64,000 bases of DNA from Apostichopus japonicus. Its lineage: Eukaryota > Echinodermata > Holothuroidea > Aspidochirotida > Stichopodidae. Location of the stretch: contig NC_092579.1 of NCBI RefSeq assembly GCF_037975245.1, positions 17,431,678-17,495,677 of the forward strand, read 5' to 3'. The notes below the pieces were generated by a model. That model was not told the origin of the DNA. It did no database searches and saw only the letters and a list, made by a program, of their open reading frames with translations. A program made the position numbers and the translations under genes. Every line of letters starts with the position of its first letter. Positions within the stretch are counted from its first letter, which is position 1. Shown piece by piece: positions 37,634 to 50,500 of this stretch.

Positions 37634-40600
37634 TCACTTTCGTTTATTCTTCCAAGAGGTCCCATCTCCAAGCTCCTTTTCCAAGATGTGTTTCTCTGCA
37701 GTGGACTCCGCAAGCTTCGAAAGAGAGAAATTTCCAAATTCAAATTTTTTTTGCTATGGTTTAGGAGATTATTAGCATAAATAGATATATATGTAGCTAT
37801 GAGACTCCAATAACTGGCAGCTTGGTAATCAGTCCCTTAGATCACTGGTCAACTAAAATAAATTGAACTTTGAGTTCTCATTCAAGAGTAATCAGCACTG
37901 TTGTTACAATTTATAGTTTGTTATGTTCGATTGAACTTTTTCTAATTTTGCATCCTGACTCTACATTCTATGAGGGAGGTAGTATAATTTACTCACAATC
38001 CAATTTGAGCTTTCTAATTTTCTTTATGTGAAGTGCTTTAAGTTGTGATTTATAGCTGAGTAGGCTGTCATATAATCAACAGACCCATATGCCAATTATT
38101 CCATACTGTACACATAATGTGGAGTGCTTTAAGTTGTGATGTATAGCTGAGTGGGCTGTCATATAATCAACAGACCCACATGTCAATTATTCCAGACTGT
38201 ACCCCTTAATGTGAAGTGCTTTAAGTTGTGATGTATAGCTGAGTGGGCTGTCATATAATCAACAGACCCACATGTCAATTAATCCATACTGTACCCCTTA
38301 ATGTGGAGTGCTTTAAGTTGTGATGTATAGCTGAGTGGGCTGTCATATAATCAACAGACCCACATGTCAATTAATCCATACTGTACCCTTAATGTGGAGT
38401 GCTTTAAATTGTGATGTATAGCTGAGTGGGCTGTCATATAATCAACAGACCCACATGCCAATTATTCCATACTGTACCCTTAATGTGGAGTGCTTTAAGT
38501 TGTGATGTATAGCTGAGTGGGCTGTCATATAATCAACAGACCCACATGCCAATTATTCCATACTGTACCCTTAATGTGGAGTGCTTTAAGTTGTGATGTA
38601 TAGCTGAGTGGGCTGTCATATAATCAACAGACCCACATGCCAATTATTCCAGACTGTACCCCTTAATGTGGAGTGCTTTAAATTGTGATGTATAGCTGAG
38701 TGGGCTGTCATATAATCAACAGACCCACATGCCAATTATTCCATACTGTACCCTTAATGTGGAGTGCTTTAAGTTGTGATGTATAGCTGAGTGGGCTGTC
38801 ATATAATCAACAGACCCACATGCCAATTATTCCAGACTGTACCCCTTAATGTGGAGTGCTTTAAATTGTGATGTATAGCTGAGTGGGCTGTCATATAATA
38901 AACAGACCCACATGCCAATTATTCCATACAGTACCCCTTAATGTGGAGTGCTTTAAGTTGTGATGTATAGCTGAGTGGGCTGTCATATAATCAACAGACC
39001 CACATGCAAATTATTCCAGACTGTACCCCTTAATGTGGAGTGCTTTAAGTTGTGATGTATAGCTGAGTAGGCTGTCATTTAATCAACAGACCCACATGCC
39101 AATTATTCCAGACTGTACCCCTTAATGTGGAGTGCTTTAAGTTGTGATGTATAGCTGAGTGGGCTGTCATATAATCAACAGACCCACATGCCAAATATTC
39201 CATAACTTCAAGCAAGTGATTTCTTTAGCCTACATATATGAAAACACTTACCTACTTACATATTGTTCTCTTCAAGTATCTTTACCAATTAAGATCCTCT
39301 ATCAAACCCCCACCCCCCCCTCCAACTTTACTCCCACACTCACCATATCGAGAAGAATTTCCATCTTGAGTTTCAACAGATTGTTTTCCTCCTGAAGGCT
39401 CTGGTTCTGTTTCTTCATCTTTACAAATTCTCTTTGAGTAACACTGCTATTGCCTGCTTCTACAAAGACACAAAAACAGAGACAATTTCCTTCATTAATT
39501 TCCAGGGGAGGCATTTCACTATTGGAGAAGAATTATGAGGTTGATTAACAAATTTAAAAACAAAATAAGGTGTGAATTAACGATCAAGAGGGACAAGGCA
39601 ACTTTCTTAGTGAACTTATAAATTGCCTTGGACTTTAATTTAAATGGCAGGGCACCAATGGCAATATTTAAGCTTTCAAAACGATACAAATAAAATATTT
39701 TTTTAAATTAAAAAGGAAACCGAGGCATCTTCTTGTCCGAAGTAAGAGGAAACATGTAGAGAACTGACAGCACACAGGCACGATTAATGACATTGTTTGT
39801 AAAACTGTTCGCCTTGACATTAACAAACCCCTGTGACACCCACCCCCCTCCCCTTCCCCACTAGTTATGTTCCAGACAATATTTAGCCCTGATAGAGATT
39901 ATTATGAGGTCACCTACTGCAACTAATTTAAAAGAGCATGAAAAGTTGTTGAATTCGGTAACAGAGGATTTTGAAGGGCTTTACGGCAAGTCGCAGGGCC
40001 ACCAACCTCAAATTACTGTTAGTATCATCAGCTTGAATCCTGGACCAAATCTATAAATAGTTATTAGTTATCAAAATATTCATGCAGGAAATTACATGAC
40101 CTGTTGCAGAACCCTCTTTTGAAGTATATCTAGTGCAAGACTAACAAAAAAAGGCACAAATATTTCTCTGTGTGTGTAAGGTTTTCTCACATCTATCGCA
40201 CATATATACTAACTATCAATATACCACATGCAGGGATGTGTTCAGGAATATTTGAGTGCCGGGCAGATTGTGCGGAAGTGTGATCCACACCCTTGGAGAG
40301 GGATCTCATGGGTGGGGTACCCCCTCCCCGCTGGACAAATTTTGCACAGGAAGTATACTTAGGTTTGTGCTATTTTGCCTATTCTGTGCCATGTATTCTC
40401 CAAGATTTTGGTTATGGTAAAATTTGTTAAATTATCATCATAAACGTGACGGGCGGAGATGATTAAAATACTGTTTGTGCTGGGCGGCATTCAGAACTGC
40501 CGGGCGCAGCCGCCCAGTCACGCCCAGTGTGAGCACATCCCTGCACGTGACTCAGGCCTGCACGTTGTTACTCACCTGATACCCACATTCCATTTTCGTC

Positions 40601-40762
40601 ATCAAACTTAAACTCATGTCCTCCAAGCTTGAACTTTGGCACATCATAGTTCATGCCATAGTTTTCCTCTCTTATCGAACTCTCTAAATTATTAAGGTTG
40701 TTCAGAGAGACCGATCTCCTGGGCGGTGTCTTTTTGGTGGAAAATTTGTTCCTTAGTGGCAT
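37634..40762 (-). CDS. CBY1: Chibby homologue 1, 127 aa, three coding exons
   Basis: Minus-strand exons: 40762-40576, 39459-39344 and 37714-37634, together 384 bases (127 codons and TGA). Human CBY1 has 126 aa. Junctions are CAG|GTGAGT, TGTAG|AAG, ATATG|GTGAGTG and CGAAG|CTTGCG, with phases 1 and 0 that join cleanly. The N terminus MPLRNKFSTKKTPPRRSVSL matches the Chibby signature (KKTPPR-(K/R)-S-x-S-L). A GGHEFKFDDENGMW block follows, then the coiled coil MKKQNQSLQEENNLLKLKMEILLDM. The last exon gives LAESTAEKHILEKEL and a basic end NKRK, as in vertebrates (nuclear localisation and 14-3-3/beta-catenin binding area). The last exon encodes only 26 aa and was found by matching the expected tail. 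Role by homology: distal appendages at the ciliary base and antagonism of beta-catenin. Intron 2 carries the 92-bp array and intron 1 a MITE. Confidence 0.94.
38028..39206. repeat. 91-92-bp tandem array, about 13 copies, in CBY1 intron 2
   Basis: Units begin GTGGAGTGCTTTAAGTTGTG, continue ATGTATAGCTGAGTGGGCTG and TCATATAATCAACAGACCCA, and end with a CCAATTATTCCA..CTGTACCCCTTAAT spacer. Starts at 38028, 38119, 38211, 38303 and 38394 give the period. Most units differ at only a few fixed positions (A or G in GTG(A/G)AGTG, CATACTG or CAGACTG, CCCC or CCC). The first unit is the most diverged. Variant combinations recur in alternating units, which suggests expansion by multi-unit blocks. Confidence 0.97.
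40231..40543. mobile_element. MITE candidate in CBY1 intron 1
   Basis: The left end CAGGGATGTGTTCA and the complement of the right end CAGGGATGTGCTCA match at 13 of 14 positions. The flanking words CACATG and CACGTG differ at one base and may be a 6-bp target duplication or an extension of the inverted repeats. Inside, GGGCGG and GCCGCCC words near 40450-40525 form a GC-rich subterminal hairpin. The element lies about 30 bp from the splice donor of CBY1 exon 1. It has no coding capacity. Confidence 0.65.
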
Positions 40763-41349
40763 TTTTGTCTTCTCATGAAAGGGTAGGTGACCAATGGCAA
40801 TTTATCAGACCTCTTTGGACTGGAAGAAATTTTAAATATGTCAGTAACTGAAATAGGAGAAATAAAAAAGGCATAAATTATAAGAGGTTTCTGGAAAACT
40901 GACACATCCTTCTAGAACTTTCTTGCTATATAACATATGGTAACAATGGCACTTAGCATATATGTTCTTATAAAGAACAAACTGCCTGCATTGCATATGC
41001 ATTAAAATTTACTGTACAATTTTAGTAAACAGTGAAATCATTCATGAGAGTGCCTTAAAAATACAAATTGATATATTACACTGGTTCTTTCATGGAGGCT
41101 AGTTTAAGGCTATAACAAAGTTTTGTGAAAAATATGTACGTAGCTTATTTGCATTGTAAACAACACATAAAAGACAAATATATCACACACCCTCCATGCA
41201 AATTGCTAGGTAGCTACTGGTTCACATTGTTGCTACTTAACAGAGAGTTAATAAACCTTTGAATGTTGATAGTAATTAGCCTAGTACTAGTCATACATGT
41301 CTGTCATGTGTCAGGCTGAATCATTCATACTTGTTTCATATTGGTGGGG
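40763..41349. other. Upstream of CBY1, nothing recognised
   Basis: AT-rich DNA immediately 5' of the CBY1 start on the minus strand. It should contain the 5' UTR, or an intron of it, but no clear promoter motif or acceptor could be fixed. Confidence 0.4.
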
Positions 41350-41622
41350 CTTATTCGCAGGGCAGCCCTGTGAATAGCTAGACACATACACCTTATTCGC
41401 AGGGCAGCCCTGCGAATAGCCGGACACAAGTATCTTATTCATAGGGCAGCCCTGCGAACAGCCGGATACAGACACCTTATTTGCAGGGCTGCCCCGCGAA
41501 CAGCCGGACACAGACACCCTATTTGCAGGGCTGCCCTGCGAATAACCAGACACAAGCATCTTATTTGCAGGACTGGCCTGCGAATAGCCAGACACATTCA
41601 CCTTATTCACAGGGCAGCCTTA
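41350..41622. repeat. 42-bp palindrome-bearing minisatellite, about 6.5 copies
   Basis: The 42-bp unit carries a palindrome made of ATTCGCAGGGC, a central A and GCCCTGCGAAT, followed by a spacer AGCCGGACACAAGTATCTT-like. Some units have drifted (TTTGCAGGGCTGCCC). Because 42 is a multiple of 3, a minus-strand frame of 99 codons stays open (YSQGCPANK-type repeats of 14 residues). There is no other sign of coding, so I take it as a by-product. Confidence 0.93.
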
Positions 41623-42141
41623 GACTGGGTTAACAGGCTCAGTAACTTTTGGGGCCATTGGAATTTGCTTTTGGGCACCAGCTATCTTTTTGAGTGTCTT
41701 AATTGGGAGCCCCTATTGTTTGAGGAATTTATTGGCCTTTGGGATTCCTATCTTAATGCTGTTAGGATTGGTTGTGGGAGCCTAGGACCTTAAGATTGAA
41801 CCAGTCTAGCATTAGTACTGCCAACATAAAAAATGTCATCCCTCATTTTCACCTTTGTTTTTGCAGAGTGACTGCTCATTTGCATGTAAAGGTGTGGGAG
41901 GGGGGGGGGGGTGTCACACTCTTGACCATACTGGCTTTCAGGCAATGTCGGCTTTTGGGGAATCCCAAGATAAGCTCCCTTAAAATAAGCTTTTAAAATT
42001 GAACTGCTGGGGTTCCAAAAATTAGCTTATGAAGTGGCTAAGACTATTTGGGCCCAAAAGGTTGGCTTTTCAAGGCCCCTAAACTCACTGGTATCAATAG
42101 CAAAACCTGATAATAAACCTATTTTCAAAATCGTCACAGCT

Positions 42142-42191
42142 CTGCGAATAAGGTGTCTGTGTACGTTATTCGCCGGGCTGCCCTGCGAATA
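42142..42191. repeat. Isolated inverted unit of the 42-bp palindromic repeat
   Basis: CTGCGAATAAGGTGTCTGTG is the complement of a stretch found in the array at 41350-41622. It is joined to a direct-sense GCCGGGCTGCCCTGCGAAT. Together with the array it brackets a 520-bp interval (41623-42141) of ordinary DNA, so the whole 41350-42191 may be one element with palindromic repeats at both ends. Confidence 0.7.
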
Positions 42192-42195
42192 CTCA

Positions 42196-45100
42196 CTTCG
42201 ATCCCTAATACTCAGCCTACCACCCAAAATAACGAGCTGAAAATCTGATTGAAATGGTTATTATCCATCCATTTGGTGTGTTCATTACCGTTTCTTGTTC
42301 GTGGTGGAGCGGACAGTCTTACTCTTACTAGCATAGCCCTAGTCTCCAGTTTAACTTAGCATGACTTAGGCTGAGTTACTCCCATAGAAATAGTTATAGT
42401 TCTTTGGTTACTTCTATTCCTAACGTTACACTCTGGCCTAACGTCAGATCTAGGCTTAGGCTAGTTGCACGATACGTTCTTCATAGCGTTACCTTACTGA
42501 TTATTTTTCAAGGATAACGAGCAGTTTTCGTGTAGATTGAAGTCTTACAGTGACTATCTCACTGTTCATGATATCATATGGTTTTCTTTCTGTCCAATTT
42601 ATACTTGCAAGGTCAGTTTACCGGTGCGAATTTCCGTGGAGACAAGTTTGTTTACCAAGAATGTCGACGAAGGTGGCACAGCGGTTCTAAATTTAATCAT
42701 AAACCACAATCACTTACATTACAATATACTGTACAATCAGGGAGTTGTCAGGGTTGTAGGTTCATTCGTACAATTAATGTACGATAGATTTAGTTGCAAT
42801 CATTAAGCCTAAAATATACTGAAATTCATACTTAAAAAATAAAAATTTAAAAACGTCATTACAGTCTGAGACTAATTTGCCTTTCTAACATGTTTTTGTG
42901 CTTCGAAATCGCTATACATAAGAGATTTTTTTTATCTGATTTCGCTTCTTCAAACTGTATAGGCTTCAAGGGGCGTCGCCCGCTCGAACCCCACCAGGGT
43001 TCTGGGACACAATCTAGGGAAATTTCAGATTAATTGCTCTATATGGTAAGTGTTTTGTCGAGGTCACGTACTTCCAAACCACCCAAGGGAACATAAAATC
43101 CTGAAAATGTGGCACCTGGGCTCCAAACACAATCTACAAAAAGAAAGAAAAAAATCGAAGTAGGCCCAATTCTTCTTTCTGGTACGTATTTATGTGCTTC
43201 AATATCAACTGAATAGTGTACGGCTTCCGGGGACTCCATGCCGCCCCCCCCCCCCACCACACACACACCACTGTGACTCCCAGGCTATCATACCTCATTC
43301 TGTACCTGTTTTATGTTCTCTACGTCTATTTTCAAATGGCGAACTCTTTTCTTTTTCTTGACGTAATAATATATGGCTTATGTCAGATATATTGTCAGCC
43401 TTTCATCGTTCCTATCAATCTCTATGTTGTTTATTTGATGAACATTGGCATTTAAATTAAGTTCATGCAATGTTCCTTCCCGTTTAGTCACCTCACATAA
43501 TACATCCCTGGTGGGATACCAATAAAATTTATGTGGAGCAGCTGAATGAATCTATTTACGTTCAGAAAAAAAGTGGCTCATATCTTCAATTTATTGATGG
43601 ATTACTGAATTTAATTCAAATTTCTCTTTCTCACATGTGAAAATAGGTGTTGAATATATAGCCTTCTACATTACAGTAAGTATACATATATGGTAGGCTA
43701 TACACTTTAATTAATTAGCTTAATTGTTTATCATGCCTACAGTGACCGAGGTTACATTATCTATCATCAGTATTGGGCGAAACTTATTTTAAGCTTTCAA
43801 AATTAACTTCCTCACGGCTATGATTCTCCAAACTATTTCCAGACATTATAATAGAAAACGTGGCTAAATATACTTTTGGAGTGACAGTAAAATGCTTGTT
43901 TAAATTCAAGGATGGGTGGCCATTATTTGAATTTCTAGCCGTATTTGAGGGCGATACTAATGACCATAATGGTGCAACTTAAAATTTATGAAGCATAAAA
44001 AAAAGTCGTTTGCGTGACAATCTACTTATGACTTTTGATGACGCGGCAAGCAGCAAGGAATCATATCTAGTTGCGTGTAATTGGGCATGACTTTGTAATT
44101 TAACCTTTGCCAAAAATAACATCAAACTAAACATACATAGACATCAATCATAATTCAGCTTTCGTTTCAGCATGTTGGGGCATAAAAATTGGCGTGAGTG
44201 CGCCATTTTGAGTTAGGTCTGTTTTATTTTCCTGTTATTTTTTTTTAATGACCTGCATTTAGAGTGCCAACAAGTTTTCAATGTGTTGAAAATATACTAC
44301 CCAACGAAACTAAGTCATCCATAAGACTACAAGAAGTATATGTAGTATTGTATAAAGGCTATACGTGAGTGAAGGGGGGGGGGGGAGGGTTGGAGTGGTG
44401 AGCAATTCAAAGATTGCTGAAAGTATGTCAAGTTTAGCGGAGGGGTCTGATTCTCCAAACTAGCTGTTCACTGCAGATATTGGAGAGTGTTACAACTAAT
44501 GGGACAAAAACGTAACATCCGTCATCCAGTTTGTCACATATGTCAGAGATCTTTGTGAAGAACAACTGTCACAATCAGCATACTAGAAAAATATTGTTCC
44601 GTGTGTCTGATATCCTTATTCAAAAGTCGTTTCATAAATCAGTGGTGTCATATAGTGCCAGTATTGGATATGCAACTTTATATTTAGACATTCAATACAA
44701 TATTTTTCATTCAACAATTTCAAAATCCATCCCAATTAGAGAATTCAAGATTGGAAAAATTGTAGTGAGTGAAGAAAACATTAGAATTCGAAGATGGGAC
44801 TCAGTGACGTCACATTTAGACTTGATCAAGTCATCATATCTTGTGTGGGAAGAAACATTAAGTATGTGATATCTCCCAAGTGGAGTAAGATTTTTACAGC
44901 TGTTTGAGGAAGATTGTTCTTGGACTGAGGCCAGTTATCTCCATCGCTTTCACCGATAACGATCGTTGTTGGATGTGCGTCTCCTTGAAGTGTACAATTC
45001 AACAAGGACAAATGCTTTAAGACTTCACTACTGTCAACTTTATTTGAACTATCATGTATTTAACTCTCTGGAGGCAATATTTATGACTTTTACCAAAGAG

Positions 45101-47525
45101 CGACAGGAATGTATTGACAAGAAATGTGCTAAAAACCAACCAGAGAGACAGTCTTGCCTTTAAGATACGTGCCGTGTGGCACTTCGATGGCTGCTGGGGT
45201 ACCACCCAGAAGCTGATTGTGTTTCAATAAGTGTCAACCGTAACCATGTACAGAGGAAAATGAACATGAAAATTAATTGGGTATATGTGTAAAACCATGT
45301 CACCCATTCAATCGTCGAATATCTTTGTTTGCTAGTTTGCAGACCTCGAAATATTAGTCGTAAAATTATCTTAAAGTATTTCAAAATGCCGCTTTAGTTC
45401 CATTATTCAATTAATTCCTTTCCTACTATACATTCAGATGTCGCCAAGGGGAGATGGTTGAGACAAGTGCCCCCCCCAACCCCACCCCAGCCAAGAACAT
45501 TGCTCGGTGCCGTCCGTGGTGTGCCCCTATACATCGTAGCATTCACATTGATTTGTTTCACCTACCCTACTTTTTCATGACAGCGAGTACACAGATAGTT
45601 TAGTGCGTATGCTTGAATTGCATAATTCCGATGGTGTAGTCACATATACTAGCTAGATAACTAACACCAGTGCCTATAGTAGATTCTTTGTCTTTATGTG
45701 TAATGTGAGACTGTTTACACGTATGCATCCTTGTATATAATAAGGGGTCATGTAAAGGACAGACGAGGTATGTTAAATAACACATCAGCTATATCTTTAT
45801 CGACATTGATTACATCAAAAGGACTCAGAACTGTTTGTAACCTGACATTTAGGTGACTTTGTGAGTGCACTTGTAATTCAGAGAGGAAATAAACTTACTT
45901 ATTAAGATACGGTAGCATAGCCAAACATTTGAACCTCAAGTCATCAATATCGACTACTTCAAACAAAACTGATGTACTGATTTTGAAAGAAAAGTGTGCC
46001 GTAATCAAAAACAAATTCAAAGTCAGGAAAAGTCAGGGGACCAAGGAGGGGGATTTCTTCTATAGTAAAGCGAGGAATAAAATTATTGATGTCAAACGAT
46101 AGGAATAGTCTGGGAGCTACAGGCAGATTTCATCTCATCTCGCTCAGAAGATTTGACCCACCTTAAAGTACTTAGACTGTCTAAGTCATTCAGGAAAGTT
46201 AGTCAGGTGTACCCCAGAGGTTGAGTCTGCAGCTCAATGCACCATGGAAAGTCCCCTCTATAGACGGTTGAATTCACCCCGATCTTACCCACAATGGACC
46301 AAACTTTCTCAAAACAAAATCGCACCCTAGTATATTTAAAAAGGGGGAGGGACAAAACATCAGGTTGGAAGGGACTTGTCTGCCTCACCCAACGCCCCCA
46401 ACGGTTTCCCATCTCAGCAGGTTGAAGTCACCCCCACCTAACCCAATGAACCAAATTTGGCATAATGTCAGCTTGGAAAGTGGTTGACAAACCCGCATAA
46501 GCTCCTCGATCCCTCCCCTGTTGACTTACAGCAAGTACTTCTTCTTCTGCTAAGATGTTAACTTATCTCAATGGTTCTGATATTGAAGTCTTACATATTT
46601 TACTACCTTAGATGTCAACTAGTGTACCATTGACTATTTTTGATAATGAAAACCCGTCTTTGTTATCTTAATTATTTTATTATCAACGTTATCGATCTTA
46701 GCAAGACAAATCATGTAATCTGAGAAAATGTCAATGAAATTATACGAAACATGCCAACATACTATAGTGACATGTTAGATGACACATAAGATGTCATGAT
46801 ATGAAAACCGATATATATGAACTGATATAGCCCATGGCCATAGTTCTTCCACTTATTGTGCATTCCAAGTCCATTATGTATACACACCAAACTATTTTTT
46901 CGAGATATGTTCGTTTTTTTCTAAAATAAACTTTAGTACCAGATAATATATGTGCGACACCTGTGGTTTGCTTTAGGGCACCACTGGTTCCATGAAACTG
47001 GCAGATATATTGACCAAATGGCCCATCTAGGTCAAAACTTCAATAACTCCAATAAATAATGTTTACCCTATACCCAGCCGATAACTATATATTCTCCATC
47101 AATCTAGCTACTTTAAGTAAACAGCTAAATGGTGGTGAGTTCCCTCATTTACATACAAACGAATCCAAGGGTGTACCTTTCAGCGATCAATCCCCCGGTA
47201 AATATCTTTGTGTTACCCCCTGTAACCTTGTGTAATCATCACAAAGTTCAAGATTAATGACGTTAAACAAAAAGAAGTCGAAGAAATACCAAGCAACCTT
47301 TCCTGTTCTTGTAAAGTCATCAATATTCTGTGAAAGATTTAAAACTATAAAACATTATTCACCTAGCTTTTGAAACCATAGATGATTTGACAGACGGATG
47401 AACAACTAGTCCCTTTTTCCGATTTCTCTGGCTGTGGCTCTGTGTAATAGTTCGTAGAGTTTATCATAACATCGACCATTTTTGTTTGGCTTACCTCAGA
47501 AAAAAAGTTTAAAAGTTCGAGAATC
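42196..47525. other. 5.3 kb intergenic, no gene firmly recognised
   Basis: 42340-42480 is rich in CTAGGC/GCCTAG words. 42960-43020 has a GC-rich transposon-like patch. 12-base G or C runs lie at 43244-43255 and 44374-44385. Frames at 44531-44869 (112 codons) and 44966-45163 (65 codons, ending in a Cys-rich QECIDKKCAKNQPERQSC) are open but match no family I know. Both could be exons or chance. Confidence 0.4.
46203..46510. repeat. Diverged tandem duplication, about 154-bp period
   Basis: GGTTGAATTCACCCC near 46266 and GGTTGAAGTCACCCC near 46420 head two related blocks. Each continues through an ACC-rich stretch, CAATG(G/A)ACCAAA, and (C/G)(A/T)TCAG(G/C)TTGGAA. The composition differs from the surroundings, so a decayed dispersed repeat is likely. 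Confidence 0.55.
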
Positions 47526-50500
47526 ATGAAGACACTTTTGATTTTGATTGGAGTTTTAGCCGTTGGTGTGACAGCTAATGTTGCTGGAAGGTAAGTAACC
47601 CTTTAAAGCAAGTCAATTACCTCTGGGTTTTGTGCTGATATTGAAAAAAAAACAAAAAAACAATTCCGCTTTTACAAAATTATGTCGTCAACCACTTGCC
47701 AGCAAAGCTTACTTTTACATATAAGATATGATATTACAAGTTTCTTAAAATAAGTTAAAAGACTTTACCATGTCTAACCCATTCATATTGTTCCAGTATT
47801 TTAGTATCTTGGGACATCAAAGTGTAGTGCTCATAATAATAGGCAGGATTGGTACATATGAGCGATCTAACGATGAAATTCCTGCGGTCTTCTCTGGGGG
47901 GTTGCTTGCCAATTTCGTATAGTTTAACCAAAACTATTTGGGTATCAGTCTAAAACAAAGACCGTGGACTTGTCATTTAATATAAAGTTATGTAGATGTG
48001 TTTGTTTGTATGTATGTAGATATATATGTATGCGTGTATGTGTTTGTGAAAGGAACATTTTATTACACACACACACACACACCCACACACACACATATAT
48101 ATATATATATCAAACAAATAGTGCATTGTTACAAAGTTTGTATATTTCACAACTCTGACTCTACACTGGGGCAATATCGGGGTTGGTGACGGGGGGGGGG
48201 GGGGAGTGGAGAGCAATGGGTCCCATATTTCTCTGAGCAGTATTAATCCTTTCAACATTCCAAAACACTCTTCGGAGGAATTAGCACCGTGGGCAAGCTT
48301 TTTCCACGCTCCGATAAGCAATTGGTGGGATATTGTGTTGGGCTATTCCAATTTTTTTTTTTTAGGGGGTTTGATTTGCTGAGCTGTGAAATTTGTAAAA
48401 CTCTAATTACGGGTTAAAAATTATTATCCAGAGTAATTTAATTACTAAATCTTAACATGGAGTTCTTGAATGCTGTTGAACCAATGAAATCACACAACTT
48501 CATTCAACTTTACATATCAGAAAATTTAATATTCAACTATTTAGAATAAGTATAGGCAGTAATCCTCACCATAGATATTTGTTCTGCAGAAATCGCTGTA
48601 GCTCTGCAACGAAACCAAACATGAACTACTTTTTAAGTAGTTTTTAAGTAACTTTTTAAAACAATAATTTGGTAGACAATAAACCAAAAAAGTTTCTTTC
48701 ACTTATATTCTGTTATAGAACCTGTCCTTTGTTGTAGTAGCGTTAAATTATACGTAATATTTTAAACAAGTTTTAGACTTGTTGTGCACGCTTCCCGTTA
48801 TCGAAAAGATAGCTCAAGATTCTGCACCGTCTTAGAAGGCTTGTCATTGGACAATTATTTTGTCCAATCACCTTAACTTTTATATCAATGGAAAAGGACA
48901 TTTTATCATATTTCGTAATGTGAGATATTGTAATATTGACTGTTCTGTTAAAGGGGTGCAATGTTGCTTGGAATGGAAAAACCATCAATTTAGAGGCAAT
49001 GATTATAACACACTGTGTAATTGTTTAAGCGGATAGAGATTGTAAAATTGTCAGTATTCATCCCCTTTAAATGAAAGTTGACTCGTTTCTGAACATTTTT
49101 TTGCACGGGTTAAAGGTACATTGTAGTTGCATGACAAAATACGTTGATCTACTATTTACAGCAAGCTTGAAGTCAATCGGATGGATCGATGCTGAGATAT
49201 GGCGAACGAAAGAATAGTTGTAACAGTGCAGCGGCTTACATGGAAATTATATTGATTGTTGTGCGTTGTTGCGGGCGTGTTTCACAAGGAGGGGGGGGGG
49301 GGGGGATGGGCTCAAAGTTGAAATGCTTCGGGGATTGCCCGAGTACCGGACCGGTCAGTCCTCCCTGTTTGACACAATTGCTTTACTGATCTCGCAGCAG
49401 CAGTGAAAACTCAAGAAATATCATCCAGACGAGAGAATTCAATATTTAATTGCATAAAAGAACTTAAGGCCGTTCCGCAAACAAATAGTTACAAATTTTA
49501 ACTTTGTATTTATTTTCATAAAGTCTTGTTGCGGCCCGATGATTAAGTAAACATTTCACTATGGCCCACAAGATCAATGTCGTACCCAACAGGCCTTGAT
49601 TAGGACAATCAAGTATGATCAACTCATCATTTAATGTTTCCACTCGATTAAAGGGGGAGCGGATCGCATTAATAGGGGTTTCAAAACCTCGCGAGCTGCA
49701 AAAATGTTGTCAGCGGGCCGAACTTTGTTCACCTGTGTCCTGAACGTATTTCATGTCATGTCAAAATATATTGTCAGCGACAATTATTATTATAAAAGTA
49801 ATATTATATGATAATATTCTTCAGGAACATGTGGCCAATAAACCAAACCTCCTCTCATCTATCACTATGCACCTATACACCTACAATTTGTTGTCGGCAT
49901 ATAACTGACAGCCATCTTATAAAATAAAATATATAAATCACCACTCTCGGCGTCGGTAATCTTCATCTTTCTGACATTTTTATTGCACAGCTTCGTACTA
50001 TAATCATAATTTTGATGGTAACAGGTTTTCCCAATCTTTGATCAAACATCCGATATCTCTCTTCATATTTATATTTCAAGTAGCTTAAGATAATTTGTTT
50101 CTACTATCAAAGATTGACAGAATCACTTAATGTAAATATAGTTTCGGTATAATATATATCTATGAGGCCTACCGACAGGTGTTACACATGACAGAGACCC
50201 ACAGATAACCTTTATAAGAGCTACCGTTTAGGCTACACTGTGAAACTGTTGTAAGAGTAATTTATTCCTTCCTCAGATAAGCAAAATGTTACCCTATTAG
50301 AAAAGACAAACTTAACTTGGCACTAACCTCAAGGCAGTTAAATGGAAGATAGCCTGAAATAACCCCCATCACCAGCTCCGCCCATCTCCCTCCCACACGT
50401 AAAAACTAGCTGTTACCGTACTACTCAATTTCTTATGAGGAAATATGATCACATGGGTGTTAATTTGCAAACACATCAAACCGATATATTCCATGTGTTA

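Noticed and set aside
41311-41610. 99-codon minus-strand frame with YSQGCPANK repeats
   Set aside because: The 42-bp period keeps the frame open; the DNA palindrome explains the pattern and no flanking coding evidence exists.
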